Shown in pieces: positions 30,527-41,690 of a DNA stretch of 64,000 nucleotides (positions are counted from its first letter, which is position 1; the number at the start of each line of letters is the position of its first letter). Source of the stretch: Plazaster borealis (taxonomy: Eukaryota > Echinodermata > Asteroidea > Forcipulatida > Labidiasteridae); the NCBI GenBank assembly GCA_021014325.1, contig CM037474.1:2236501-2300500 (forward strand), in the 5' to 3' direction. Position numbers and translations under genes: made by a program. A model generated the notes under the pieces. It made no database searches, was not told where the DNA came from, and saw only the letters and a list, made by a program, of their open reading frames with translations.

Positions 30527-33500
30527 GTGAGTCACAAGCTACTAGTAGTACTACTAGTCTGTCGTAATTTAACCCTCAACATGTCATGTTTATTGTGATT
30601 GTTAAATACATAAAAGTAAATAGCTTAAGAAAAGAGAAGTAAGCAAATTAGCACTTGAAAATTATTACAAATAAAAGTCTCGCCGTTCTTAAAAATAAAA
30701 GTGATTACATTTTCACCATGTTCACACATTATGATTGTATAATTATTAATTACTTGAATGTACTGTGCAGGCCTAGAGTAGTGAGTTAGTACAAAGTCAT
30801 TCAGTCAATAATATAATCATAAAATAATCAATATTTATAAATATTATCGAATATTCATCAAAACAAATACTATCTAGTATCTGACTATATAATATATATA
30901 TAGCGAGGCTTACTTGGAGTGCTGAGTATGCACAAATTTTACTGGAATGTTGCGTGTGGAATATTCTCACTGTCTAGTCCCATTTAAAATAGTGCCAATC
31001 CAATTCTTATTCTTGGCCCTAGCATCAATGCAATCATATCTCTGTGCCCGTGCGCAGTAATTTTCGATCCGCCTTGTTCTGATCATGAAACTTACCGACC
31101 GATGTATTAAAATGCTACAGGACAGTACTTGTTGTAGATATACCCAACTGCCTGGAAGTGGAATTCATTGGGAAAACGATCAACAATTTTTGGGGAAAAT
31201 CAAATGCTTTTTGGGAGTGAATTTTTGTACCTATCTTAATCTAATGTAATTTCAGCTTGCTCTTTCGAAAGCGTACTCGTAGACATTCTCATTATAAGTA
31301 GGTTCACAAAATTGCTTTTTAATGTTCGAGGGATCGAGCACCAGTCCCAACATTTTGGTTCGATAACCATACTTTTTCGGGTTCCCTTAACAACTGTACA
31401 CCAAGGATGCGATCAACTGCTGCGATTTAATGGGGACCAGACTAATTAACTCAGCACGCCGAGTGCAATCAAGTTGACGGCTGTTTTTTGTGAAAACATT
31501 TACATCTTCTTTGCATGGCAACAATTGTACGATGCGTGATCCCGGGCCCGCTGCCGCACTGCATTTAGCCTAAACATTGTAACTTTCTAATCTTACTCTT
31601 CAAATTAATTTGCAAGGCCATTTTCATTTTGCAAAGGGCACTGACTTCCATTGTAAAATCTGAGAGTCTATGGGAAACTTTTGAAGGGGCACCAAGGCCA
31701 AGACCAGGGGCAACGGAGGCCGTGGCCTCCGTGTAATTCTAGGCCTGTTGCACTGCACCATACATAATACTAGGCCTATAATATTAGGAAAAGGTGCCGA
31801 TTTTGACCACCATCTTTCAACTTATTATGAGTCAATGACCAAAGATTATGAGAAAGTAAGATATTGATTTGGGTCTAACAAGTTTATAAAAAAGGCAGTT
31901 GGATACAGCATCTTACCTACAATGTTCATCATGTAGGCCTAGTATTAGATATATTGTAGTACTATGTAGTATTACGAAAGAATGTTTCTAAGCGAAAAAT
32001 TACTAGTACACTACTAATATTTAACTGCTATCGTTCGGAGCCATTTTGCTTTCTGATGGCATGCTATTTGATACTCAAGGCACATGAGACCATCAGTGAA
32101 ACATGTAGCCTGATGCTTGCACATTCCATTAAAAAGGCCGTCTAGGGCATCGAGAAAACAAAGCCTTCCAAACAGAAGGGTTAAAAATGTATCAGGATGT
32201 ATCAAAATCCTCCAGACCTCCAAGATCCTCTTCAGGATGTTGTCCGATTGCGAAGGATTGAGATCTGTAGACCCAAAAAAGAATTGCCTATTTATTGGGC
32301 CAGGCATATCAATCGTATCTCAGTCTAAACATTCTGATGTTGGGTTGGATGACAGAGTGGGGGATAGTGGAGGACTGAGGTTGCCGGGGCAAGTGGACCA
32401 AGGGAGTAAGTGCGTCTCATTTACATGCGAAACTAAACTACATGTCATGAAACTTGTTTCCATTTTGTAACAAAATCAACATTTGTACATAATATATTAT
32501 AGGCTAAGTGTGCAATATCTGAGTTGTGGTTGTAGATTCTGTGCTGATTTCTTTAGTTTTGGGTTCTGGAATAATATTGAAAAATTCTTTTTTTTCTTTC
32601 TGGAATTACAGTCCGGTCAATTCAACGAAGATATGATCCCGACAGTAGGATTCAACATGAGGAAGCTTACCAAGGGAAATGTCACAATCAAGGTAGATTT
32701 ATAATGATTGCCACTTTCTTCTTTTTCTTTTATATATTCCTCTGCATCAGGCATTACACTATTTGGTTTGTTATGCCTATTTGGTGGGTTCTTGTGCATG
32801 TGTCAGATGAACCCCTAGTCATGAGCGTTGTATACTCGGTAGGTACTTAACCACTTCAAATGGCGTGTTTATGTGCACATTTTTGGTGGGCAATCTAAGA
32901 GCGGACTTTATTAACGCCATGAACAACTTTGGATTTTCCTCAATTTTTCGCTGACATCTGGATCTGACGTTTATACCTACCAGGACTTTCCAGTGTGTAG
33001 CTCGCACAGTCAGGCACCTACCGTGATACGCTTCGTTTCACCCATACAAATAGCGACAACAGGTTCTGGAAAATATGCCTTGTAAATTCCCTTTCCAGGG
33101 GTTATTGTGTAACCCGCATTCCAAACCTTTGTCCTGTTGTTGTACAAATGTTGCATACACGCATGGACAGGTTGCCACCATTGTTCGTCGTTATATTCGG
33201 CTCAATGGGAGGTAAGTCTGAGTGTTCCGAGATTCCAGCATACCATGGCAGATTTTCGGCTGTTGCTCATAGCCGAGGTTCTGTGAATCACGGTGAGTGT
33301 GCCTACTCAATTTTCTCACATGACAACATCAAATCCCAGGGCTAAGTATGAGAACCGTTGTTGTCCTTCCTTTGTCAAATCCGGGTTTCAACGATATTTT
33401 CAAAGGAAAACAATTATTCAAAAAGTTCCGAAAAATCTTGGCTTTTGTGTGAAAGGAACGGGTTTTTGATAAAAGCATTAGGCACAAATCCATGGCCATG

Positions 33501-36500
33501 TCCATGTCTTTTGCCCTGGGCTACTGAACCGTGACCCCATGGACTGCATTAAACAGTTGCCTGTGTACACGCAATCCACTACAGTGTCTCACCACACATG
33601 GCGTGTTGACATGACCACCGCCAACACATACAGAAACTTGAATGTCAGTTTATAAGACCATGGCTGTGTGTTGCATAAGAGTTCTGCGTGTTATTGGTTC
33701 CTTCAAAGTGAACTGGTGAAGACATCTGCTCTAGAATGCGGGGGTTGAGGGTTCGAATCCAAACCGAGTAGCCTATGATTTTCTTTTTTGCAGGACTCGG
33801 AAAGTACTGAGTATACAGTGCTAGTAACATGGCTTTAAATGACACATTAAAAACCAAAAAATATTCTTTATTCTGATGCAATTGTTACATAAAATAAACA
33901 TGTAAATTGGCAGGTTGCTAACATGGCTAGCCTATCTAAGAAGTGAGTTGGACTGGCCAGAACTGAAACACTCTTAAGTTGCATTCATATTCATCAAAGC
34001 TAGTGACTAAATTGAATAATTTCATCCTTGAGAGGGCAAGGCCGTTTTCATTTTGCAAAGGACACTTCCATTATAAAATCTTAAAGTCTATGGGAAAGTT
34101 CTGAAGGGGCACCAATGTCAAGACCAGGGCAACAAAGGCCGTGTAATTGAAGGCCTGTAATTAGTTGGCAATACAGGCAGATTATTCAAATTGAACTAGA
34201 CAAAAGCTCTCTTGATGAGTCTTTGTAAGCCAGACAGGTGATCAAATTGAGCCTTGCATAATTTGTTGAATAAATTAACTCATGTTGTACTCGTTGAACC
34301 ATAACATTACAGATTTGTCATCTAATACACACTTTGTATAGAATTACAAGCTCTTAAATTATACGGTTTAGGTGTTCAAGATATTTTTCAATTTTTATTC
34401 GACTGTAATCAGCAAATTTTCAATTTAACTGACTTAAGGCTTGTCGTGGCCAAGTGGTTAAGAGCACCAGACTCAAGCTCTGGTGTTTCTGATCAGCAGA
34501 GTGTGGGTTCAAGTCCCGGTCATAGGGCTTGTGTCCTTAAGCAAGATACTTTACTATGATTGCTTTTTCCATTCGGATGGGACATTAAGCTGTAGATCCC
34601 GTGTACTAGCTGACAAGGATTGGTAGTGCACGTAAAAGAACCCAGAACACTTATCGAGGAAGAGTAGGGGGTTAACCCCGGTGTTTCTGGTTCACATACA
34701 TGTAGCAAGCGCCGTTGTTTATAAGTTTCCTCAGGCTTGCGAGCTACAGTGATTAGGTTCACTTATGAGGCATCCTTGGTTTCATTACCAGAAATATTAT
34801 AATTAGTAATGGTCACAACAGTAGCTGCAGTGATATTTGTCCATGTACATGTACAGAGCTTTGCTTGACAACAATCTATTAACCGTTCCTATTCAGTACT
34901 ACTTCAATATTATGTTTTATAAATAACAAGTGGCACCAAAATTACATGTACTTTTAGGTCTAAGCTTCAATCATTTTTGAAGTGGCCAGCACATAACAAG
35001 TCCGACAATTACATTTTCTAAATGTATACTTTTCCAACCTTGAAGCTTTTCTGTGAAAACCTGATCTATCTTTCTTTGTTTATTTCCTTCCAGCTTTGGG
35101 ACATTGGAGGTCAACCGAGGTTCAGGAGCATGTGGGAAAGATACTGCAGAGGAGTAAATTGTATTGTGTAAGTTGTGTTTGAATTTTGTATTCTGACGGG
35201 TAGGAAAACACCAGGTTACCCTGTTTTGATCAGGGTCCAATTTTATGGCTCTGCTTACCGCGGAATTCTGAACTTACGGCGCCCTCAGCCCGATTTATTT
35301 TTGCCCTCGGGAAAAAAATTAGAAACATTTAAAAATCCTGAAAAGTATCCTGAAAAGTCTATCAAAACCTACACCATGTTAACATGTGTCAGCCCTTGTA
35401 CTCAATAAGTTATTCCTACTTTTTTCCAAGGACCAAATATTATGCCTGGCACCCTATAAACCACATAATTTTATGGGCAGCAAGCACAGATTTCCTTGGT
35501 AAGCAGAGCCATGAAATCGGGCTCAGGTGATCGGACTTCAGCCGAACACCTCTAGTTTTGTGTGTATTTTAACCTGAAGTACTCTATGAAGGCAACTGAG
35601 AAAATTTGCCTCAATGCCCCTGGTCAGTGTCTTGGTGCCCCTTGAAATGTCCCAGCACAAATTTGCATTTCTCTCATTGAGGTGCCCTTTACTGAGGAAA
35701 ATCTGCCAAACAATAACAAAGTATCAGGCCTGTGTTATGTGTTAAAACCCTCAGCATCAACTGCAGTGATGAGAAATCTAATATCAGAATTCAGACTTTG
35801 TTATGTCTGCCTGGTGAAAAAGTAGCTGGTTTGTATCTTCAGATTTGAAGAGATTTATACCCTTTGATCTACTTCTCTATCACTGGGGATACTGTTCCTA
35901 AAAGCTCCTTGAAATATGTAACTGAAGGTGCTAGCAAATTCTAGAAATGCCATCATTTTCAACATTACCTCCTACAATTTGGATCCCATATTCAGACACT
36001 TTTGTCTGGAGTGACTCTGATCCTTGCAACTGTCATGATAATATTTTCCAGTACGTTGACTGGCTGATTGAAACCATTCAACTGCAAGGGATTGTGTATG
36101 GTGGCCAGCTGTACGCAAAACCACAGTGGATGACCTTGAGTGGTCAGACAGTAGGAGGGTTGACTGTTTACTGTGCACTAACCACATGTTATCAGACTGC
36201 AGGCTGGCATAGTGCTTGTGTCATTCAAAGCCACAGTGGATGATATTGAATGGCCACACAGTAGGAGGGTTGACTGTGTACTGTGCATTCACCACATGTT
36301 ATCTAGTACACATGTAAGCAGGCTGGCTTAGTTCATTAAAAACCATACTACATGGTGTTCAGTGGTCAGACAGTAAAGGATTAATGTAAAAAAACTTTTG
36401 ATTATAACCATCAACATACAGTGTACTCATTGTAAAAAATTATAATAATAATTTATTGAAAATTAAATGACTTAAGATGGTTGGGGTTTTTTTTCGTTTC

Positions 36501-39230
36501 AGATACATGGTAGATGCAGCTGACCATGACAAACTAGAAGCATCGACAAATGAGTTACACAACCTCCTCGACAAACCACAATTACAAGGAATCCCAGTAA
36601 GTTCTTGGACAAATAGTTATTGACCCCGTGCACAACGCGGAACGCACCTCTGCAAAATGTGCATCTGCCTTTTTTTTTTTCACAGGACTCGGGGAAAGTA
36701 CTGAGTATACAGTGCTTTACAACATCGATGTACGGAAGAACCAAACATAATATTCTTTATCCCCGATGCAAATTTAACATCTATTAAAATTGGCCTTGGC
36801 TTGTACACGTTCTTCAGAGACCGTAAGGCCTTCTCAGAAAGAAAAAGTGTCTGTCATAAGAAATGGTTTTGAACGATGAAATGGGTGAATAAAAGAGTGG
36901 CGACAAGCTTTTGAATTGTCGTTTAAACTGGCAGGGTCGTGGCTGTGCGATAAAGGACCAAATCGAAGGCCTCGACCCTGCAAGGTTTTAAACAGCCTTT
37001 TAAGACCAAGTAACTACTCTTTTATTCCCATTCTTTTTATTCCCATAAATGCCCTTTTTGTTAAAAAGCGTAATAATGTTGGAAAATCTGTGAAACCTTT
37101 CTGGAAATTTCCAATTGTTGTCACATCCTTGGATTCCGTTTCGCAAAGGGTCAAAATGCATGGTAGCTAATAGATTTTACAATGAGCACCGGTATGTATT
37201 GATTGCGTTATCGCGTAAATTAGTGCCCGCATAAGCTTGCGTGTCACGCGTATGTTTAAAGACTCCTCACGTGATATCCTCTCGACCAATCAGAATTGAT
37301 AAACGTATGCCAGCTTTGGAGCCGGAAGTAGCGAAGACTTTGGCTGTGCAGCAAGATACGCAATGACTTATCAACAGGATAATGTGTCTATTTTATGTTG
37401 ATGTTTTGGTTGGCTTTTGTACATAGGGCCTATTACTGTATGATGACACAGCACCTTGTAAACCTTTATAAGGTGCTACATAAATGGGTCTTATTATTCA
37501 AAAGATGTGTATAAAAAAACCTGCAATAACATGCTTCTGTTTGTTCAAGCGCCTTGAGAACCTATTGGTAGATCCGTGCGCTATATAAGACTATATATAA
37601 TTATGTTCTAGAGTATATATTGTTTGTATTTATGCCAAACCATTCCAGTGTTTACACCAGTACCGGAGCCTTGCATGTGGGTTTTCAGCCCCTGCCTGAT
37701 TGTGTGGGTTTTTTAATTATATTGGGGTTTCCCACAACATCTAAAACTTTCACATTTCTTCAACATCTTCTCTACACAGGTATCTTGTTGGCCAACGGCT
37801 CGCAGTGCTAGTCGCTTTGGAGTGTCCCTTTTTTTCATTCCCAGAAAGATGAAACAATAATAACAAGAAGTTTATTCTTGACGAAGGTAGAACTTGAAAG
37901 AAAAAATATAATTTCAAATTTTGGTTTCATCTTGTCTCCTTGCAGGTATTAGTGCTCGGGAACAAGAGAGACTTGCCCAACGCTCTTGATGAGAAGCAAC
38001 TGATAGAGAAGATGAACCTTTCAGCCATCCAAGACAGGGAGATCTGTTGCTATTCCATCTCATGTAAAGAGAAAGAAAACATAGGTAAGAAATTACAGAC
38101 TTTCCGACTGTCCTGTCTTTCCTGGGACTGTCTCAATTTCCAAGTTTATAATGCCTAAAAACCGGGATGTCCTCTTTATATACTTATTTATATACCACAC
38201 ACAAAGATCCTTGTCATTTGATTGGTGGAACACGGTCATGTGTCGTACTTTATTTTGCCATGTATTTACTGCTGCGATTGAGGCTCCAAAATTTTATATA
38301 GTAGTCCTATATTTATAAATATAGAACGCTTGGGACACTTGACAGCGTTCTATATTTATAAATATAGGACTACTACCCATTTGTCTCAGCAAGGTCTTGT
38401 CAATGCAGACAAGGTTGGTGTCTACATGGTGCCTTCCAAGATGACCGTTCCTGCCCATTTGTCTCAGCAAGGTCTTGTCAATGCAGACAAGGTTGGTGTC
38501 TACATGGTGCCTTCCACGTTGTTCAGAAGGTTTGTCTTTTTATAGAATAGAGTGTGGGGTGGACACGTTTCCATATCTAATTTTTGCTTATTGTGAGAAA
38601 AAAAATCAAATGACAAGGATCTGTGTGTGGTTGTATAAAGCAAATATTGAATGCATTTCGTTAGTGCATTTTCATTGAAACACTCGGTGAAATATGGCTT
38701 TTCCATTTCACTCGGCTTTGCCTCTTAATCTTGTGATTATATTCTGCGACAATGCACTCACATGTATACATCCGATTTAATAATAATAATAATAATACAC
38801 TGCTTTTATATAGCGCTTCACACAGATAGTCCTGATATTTGTATAATACTTAACACACAAACAACCAAAACTGCACTCAAGTCGACACCCTCTGAAATAG
38901 AGGGCGCTGTATCATGAGGGTGCTATTTCACAAGCCAGAGATCATGGTCAGCTGCAGCAAGTCTAAATTAAGCACAAATCCTAGACCTTGCTGAGGGCCT
39001 GGGCAGCTCGACCCTGAACGTCATTGAACAAGCTGCTCGCGACCCTTGCTCCGCTATGTGTCCCTTTTTCTAGATTTAGGTGGCAGATATGCGAGCACTA
39101 GCAGAAGTATTTAAAGGTATAAATCAGGTTTTAAAATTAGATATTTGTAATTCCTATTTCTCTGGTTTTCTTCTCAGATATCACACTGCAATGGTTGATA
39201 CAACATTCAAAGTCAGGGGGAAGCCACTAG
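30404..39230 (+). CDS. ARL8: ADP-ribosylation-factor-like GTPase 8 (ARL8), six exons
   Basis: ARL8 is an Arf-family GTPase on lysosomes and lysosome-related vesicles; in its GTP form it recruits kinesin adaptors and tethers, so it drives outward vesicle transport, including in axons. Six exons join in perfect phase: 30404–30526, 32612–32692, 35094–35167, 36503–36596, 37946–38084 and 39178–39230, giving 187 residues (family about 186). All G motifs are present: GLQYSGKT (27–34), Thr52 of switch I, WDIGGQ (70–75), NKRD (130–133) and SCK. Residue 2 is Ile, not Gly, as in other ARL8 proteins, which are not myristoylated but carry an amphipathic N-terminal helix. Introns hold many repeats but the coding sequence is intact. 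Confidence 0.97.
30527..32611. other. ARL8 intron 1
   Basis: Apart from the dispersed repeat at 31610–31748, nothing recognised. Confidence 0.5.
31610..31748 (+). repeat. Dispersed repeat, copy in ARL8 intron 1
   Basis: Shares 'ttttcattttgcaaagg', 'agtctatgggaaa' and 'gaaggggcaccaa' in the same order and orientation with 34034–34163; a related inverted piece is near 35590–35690. Confidence 0.7.
32612..32692 (+). CDS. ARL8: ARL8 exon 2 (switch I)
   Basis: 27 codons, phase 0. Contains [11 protein letters not shown] with the Mg-binding threonine. Acceptor TTACAG, donor GTAGAT. Confidence 0.96.
33190..33392 (+). repeat. Dispersed repeat shared with 10738–10925 (inverted)
   Basis: About 190 bp of the same text as the copy in the plexin intron, opposite orientation: 'gattccagcataccatggca', 'gccgaggttctg', 'cctttgtcaaatccgggt'. 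In ARL8 intron 2. Confidence 0.65.
33705..33870 (+). mobile_element. Probable tRNA-derived SINE
   Basis: Has a Pol III B-box (GGGTTCGAATCC near 33748–33759) followed by a tail 'gcaggactcggaaagtactg','agtatacagtgct' that recurs near 36683–36718. A clear A-box is not seen, so the head is degenerate. Confidence 0.55.
34034..34163 (+). repeat. Dispersed repeat, copy in ARL8 intron 2
   Basis: Direct-orientation partner of 31610–31748 with about 80% shared text by eye. Confidence 0.7.
34437..34760 (+). mobile_element. tRNA-Leu-derived SINE
   Basis: The head (34439–34528) reads like a class II tRNA-Leu with A-box TGGCCAAGTGG (34447–34457), anticodon region 'agactcaagctct' (CAA) and B-box GGTTCAAGTCC (34506–34516). 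The acceptor stem does not close and no mature 3' end follows. A body with 'cggatgggacattaagctgt', 'cccgtgt' and 'gtaaaagaacccag' continues to about 34760, so this is a SINE, not a tRNA gene. Confidence 0.75.
35094..35167 (+). CDS. ARL8: ARL8 exon 3 (switch II)
   Basis: 74 bp, phase 0 in and 2 out. Contains [20 protein letters not shown] with the catalytic Gln75. Acceptor TTCCAG, donor GTAAGT. Confidence 0.96.
35228..35526. mobile_element. Inverted-repeat element in ARL8 intron 3
   Basis: Left end 'tccaattttatggctctgct', 'taccg'; right end its reverse complement, 'ggtaagcagagccatgaaat', 'cggg'. About 24-bp arms with few mismatches, no coding content. Confidence 0.7.
36121..36400. repeat. Three-copy tandem repeat, ~110-bp period, ARL8 intron 3
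   Basis: 'ccacagtgga' recurs at 36121 and 36231 with the following 'cagtaggagggttgactgt' and 'accacatgttat'; a third diverged unit starts near 36342. Confidence 0.8.
36503..36596 (+). CDS. ARL8: ARL8 exon 4
   Basis: 94 bp, phase 2 in and 0 out. Encodes [20 protein letters not shown] then [11 protein letters not shown]. Acceptor TTTCAG, donor GTAAGT. Confidence 0.96.
36675..36760 (+). mobile_element. SINE tail fragment
   Basis: 'cacaggactcggggaaagta' then 'ctgagtatacagtgcttt', matching the tail of the element at 33705–33870. Directly after ARL8 exon 4. Confidence 0.5.
36881..37031. mobile_element. Fold-back element, ARL8 intron 4
   Basis: Arms 36881–36944 and 36971–37031 are inverted copies: 'gaataaaagagtgg' against 'ctactcttttattcc', 'gtttaaac' against 'gttttaaac', and GCAGGGTCG against CGACCCTGC at the inner ends. 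Confidence 0.75.
37032..37945. other. Rest of ARL8 intron 4
   Basis: Phrases 'gcgccttgagaacc' and 'gcgctatataaga' near 37550–37590 resemble a common invertebrate repeat tail; otherwise nothing recognised. Confidence 0.4.
37946..38084 (+). CDS. ARL8: ARL8 exon 5 (guanine specificity)
   Basis: 139 bp, phase 0 in and 1 out. Contains [20 protein letters not shown] and [11 protein letters not shown]. Acceptor TGCAG, donor GTAAGA. Confidence 0.96.
38192..38636. mobile_element. Nested fold-back element, ARL8 intron 5
   Basis: Outer inverted arms 38192–38224 and 38604–38636 ('gatccttgtcatttgatt' against its complement). Inside are a perfect 30-bp inverted pair (38301–38330 and 38344–38373, 13-bp loop) and a two-copy direct repeat (~76-bp period, starting about 38377 and 38453). 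Confidence 0.85.
39178..39230 (+). CDS. ARL8: ARL8 exon 6 (C-terminus, stop)
   Basis: 53 bp, phase 1 in. Encodes [16 protein letters not shown] and a TAG at 39228–39230. Acceptor TCTCAG. Confidence 0.95.
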
Positions 39231-39669
39231 CATCATAGTCTGGGTCACGTGTAAAGGTCAAGGGTTAAGGGTCAAGCAGGACTTCAACTAGGTATTTCAT
39301 TGTAAATAACCATCCACCTCGTATACATAAACTGGATACCAAAAAAAAGAAGATGTGTAATTTACAGTTTGGTGTAAAGGGGTGAGCCAATCAAACCTAG
39401 CATGGAATGGTGTGCTATATTTTCTCATAGGGAAGTTATTTGTTTGTTTTCTTCTACGGACAAACTTTGTATGCACTCCTATGTAACAGTCATTTATTGA
39501 GCGCGTAACCCTTAACAAAATCTATATATATATAAATCAGCTTGTACTCCACTTTCAGAAGAATCCATGATCACTGTCGATAAAAGAAATATCGAAAGAA
39601 AAAAATGGCAAGAACATTGCTGCTCTGCCGAAGTGCATTCAAAGTTAGATCTTCCTTCTTGCAATCAGC
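39231..39669. other. Downstream of ARL8 stop
   Basis: Likely 3' UTR; I do not see an obvious AATAAA close to the stop. Confidence 0.4.
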
Positions 39670-40310
39670 AACATCTGGGGCCAATTTTATAGAGCTGCTT
39701 CAGCACAAAATTAGGCTAAGAACCAAACCATTTTCCTTACCACTAAAATGTTACTAGCCAAAACATGTGTGCCATTTCTTGCTGGTTTCCTTAAAATCTT
39801 TGCTGAGCTGAAAATGTTAAGCAACATTTTCTGCTCAAAGGAGGTGCACAATATTGGTAAGATTGAAATAATAAAAGCTCACATATTTGCAGCCTACATG
39901 GTATAAAGGTGGTCATGATGGAAAACTTCCCTTCAAATATTTTTGTCTAAAATGCTACAGTTTTTGAGAAATTAGTAAAACAAAACCTGACATATTTTGT
40001 TAACAGTGAAAACGTATGAGGGGGATTTTCACTGTTTTCTTGTGACTCTGAAGACCGATTGAGCTTAAAATTTCACAGGTTTGTTATTTCATGTAAATGT
40101 TGGGTCACATAAAGTGCGGATACTGGTATTGACTATAGACCCCTTGCATTGGCCGCCATCGCTGAGGTCAAACAATGGAAACGTGTACGCGTGTATACGC
40201 CACGCACATCTCTCAGCCAATGATAGGTCTTCATTAACCTCAATGAGGGCGCTGTTTGGGTCATGTGACACCATATGCAAGGGGTCTTAAAGCAGCTCTA
40301 TGAAATTGTG
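39670..40310. mobile_element. Element of the GGCCCAATTTCAT family with a nested element
   Basis: Left end 'ggggccaattttatagagct', right end 'agcagctctatgaaattg' near 40290–40307. Between them are 'gaccgattgagcttaaaatt' text (40054–40073) and a complete nested element at 40137–40287. Confidence 0.6.
40137..40287. mobile_element. 151-bp inverted-repeat element
   Basis: AGACCCCTTGCAT at the left end and ATGCAAGGGGTCT at the right end are exact 13-bp inverted repeats; the middle is GC-richer and non-coding. Confidence 0.75.
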
Positions 40311-41011
40311 ACTTTGTATACTAAACGTTTAACATTTGCCCATCTGACCAAAATGCCATGGGTGTAATTAATGTGTCAGGGAGCAGATGCCATCGCCAGT
40401 AAAACGCACACCAAAGTGAGAGTGTTTATAGCTTGCCAATCTTGTGCTCTTGATCGCGTTCCAACTTGGTGCCACCGGAAATTTGTTTTTCATATTTTTG
40501 TCATTTCATAACTGAGCAATATATCAATTTTGTTTTGATAAACTCATGTAAAGAGGAGATACCAAGTACGCTGTGATTGTTTTGGATTATTCTTATTATT
40601 TTGATTATTTGCCATGATTTGTTTTTTATTGATTTTATTTCTTAAAGTCTGAATTGGAAAAGTAGAAAACCAAAATGAAAGATTTTGTGACACGACATAA
40701 CAGACTCTTTTCAGGCGACTTTTCAGCGGCTCGACTGATCTCCTGACTGAAATCACTGTCCAAATGTTTGTGCAGTTTCCTCTTTTTATTGTTGAAAATT
40801 AAAAGTTGCACGCCTGCAGACTTTATAAACTATGGCTGAATTCTTTGGTTCAGGTTCTGTTAGGAGTAGAATAAGCAGAATATGTAGCTTCCTGGGACCA
40901 ATTTTAAGGAGCCTCAAAATGTGCATGGCACGTTAAATTGTGCTTTATAGTAGACAAACAGTTTCCCAGCATAAATAGCGTGGGCTATCTCAGGGGCTAG
41001 AAATACCCAGT
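40311..41011. other. Intergenic stretch
   Basis: Nothing recognised. Confidence 0.4.
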
Positions 41012-41690
41012 GCACCACTGGCCAGAGTCCAGTAAGTTAACACTGGGCCAGGAATCCAGTGTACCACTGGCCAGAGTCCAGTCAATTTGGCATTGGGCCA
41101 GTAACCCAGTGGACCTCTGGGCCAGAGTCCAGTAAGTTAACACTGGGCCAGTAACCCAGTGTGCCACTGGCCAGAGTCCAGTCAGTTTGGCATTGGGCCA
41201 GTAACCCAGTGTGCCACTGGCCAGAGTCCAGTCAATTTGGCATTGGGCCAGTAACTCAGTGGACCTCTGGGCCAGAGTCCAGTAAGTTAACACTGGGCCA
41301 GTAACCCAGTGTGCCACTGGCCAGAGTCCAGTCAGTTTGGCATTGGGCCAGTAACCCAGTGTGCCACTGGCCAGAGTCCAGTCAATTTGGCATTGGGCCA
41401 GTAACCCAGTGGACCTTTGGCCAGAGTCCAGTAAGTTTAGCAGTGGGCCAGGAACCCAGTGGACCTCTGGCCAGAGTCCAGTCATTTTAGCAGTGGGCCA
41501 GGAACCCAGTGGACCTCTGGCCAGAGTCCAGTCAATTTGGCAGTGGGCCAGGAACCCAGTGGACCTCTGGCCAGAGTCCAGTCAATTTGGCATTGGGCCA
41601 GTAACCCAGTGTGCCACTGGCCAGAGTCCAGTCAATTTGGCATTGGGCCAGTAACCCAGTGGACCTTTGGCCAGAGTCCAGGAAATTTAG
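41012..41690. repeat. Minisatellite, 50-bp unit, ~13 copies, 150-bp higher-order period
   Basis: Units share 'ctggccagagtccagt' and 'gggccagtaacccagt'. Three variants alternate: one with 'aagttaacac', one with 'cagtttggcatt', one with 'caatttggcatt'. The trio 41111–41260 is repeated at 41261–41410. Long open frames occur in it on both strands because the unit lacks stops in any frame; they are not genes. Confidence 0.92.

Noticed and set aside
34439..34528. Possible functional tRNA-Leu gene.
   Set aside because: The acceptor stem does not close and the text runs on into a SINE body.
36119..36400. Possible CRISPR-like spaced repeats.
   Set aside because: Three diverged direct units of ~110 bp in a eukaryotic intron; ordinary tandem duplication.
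40997..41654. Long open frames (up to 162 codons) on both strands with repeating Trp/Gly/Pro-rich peptides.
   Set aside because: They are made by the stop-free 50-bp minisatellite; the same peptides appear shifted through frames.
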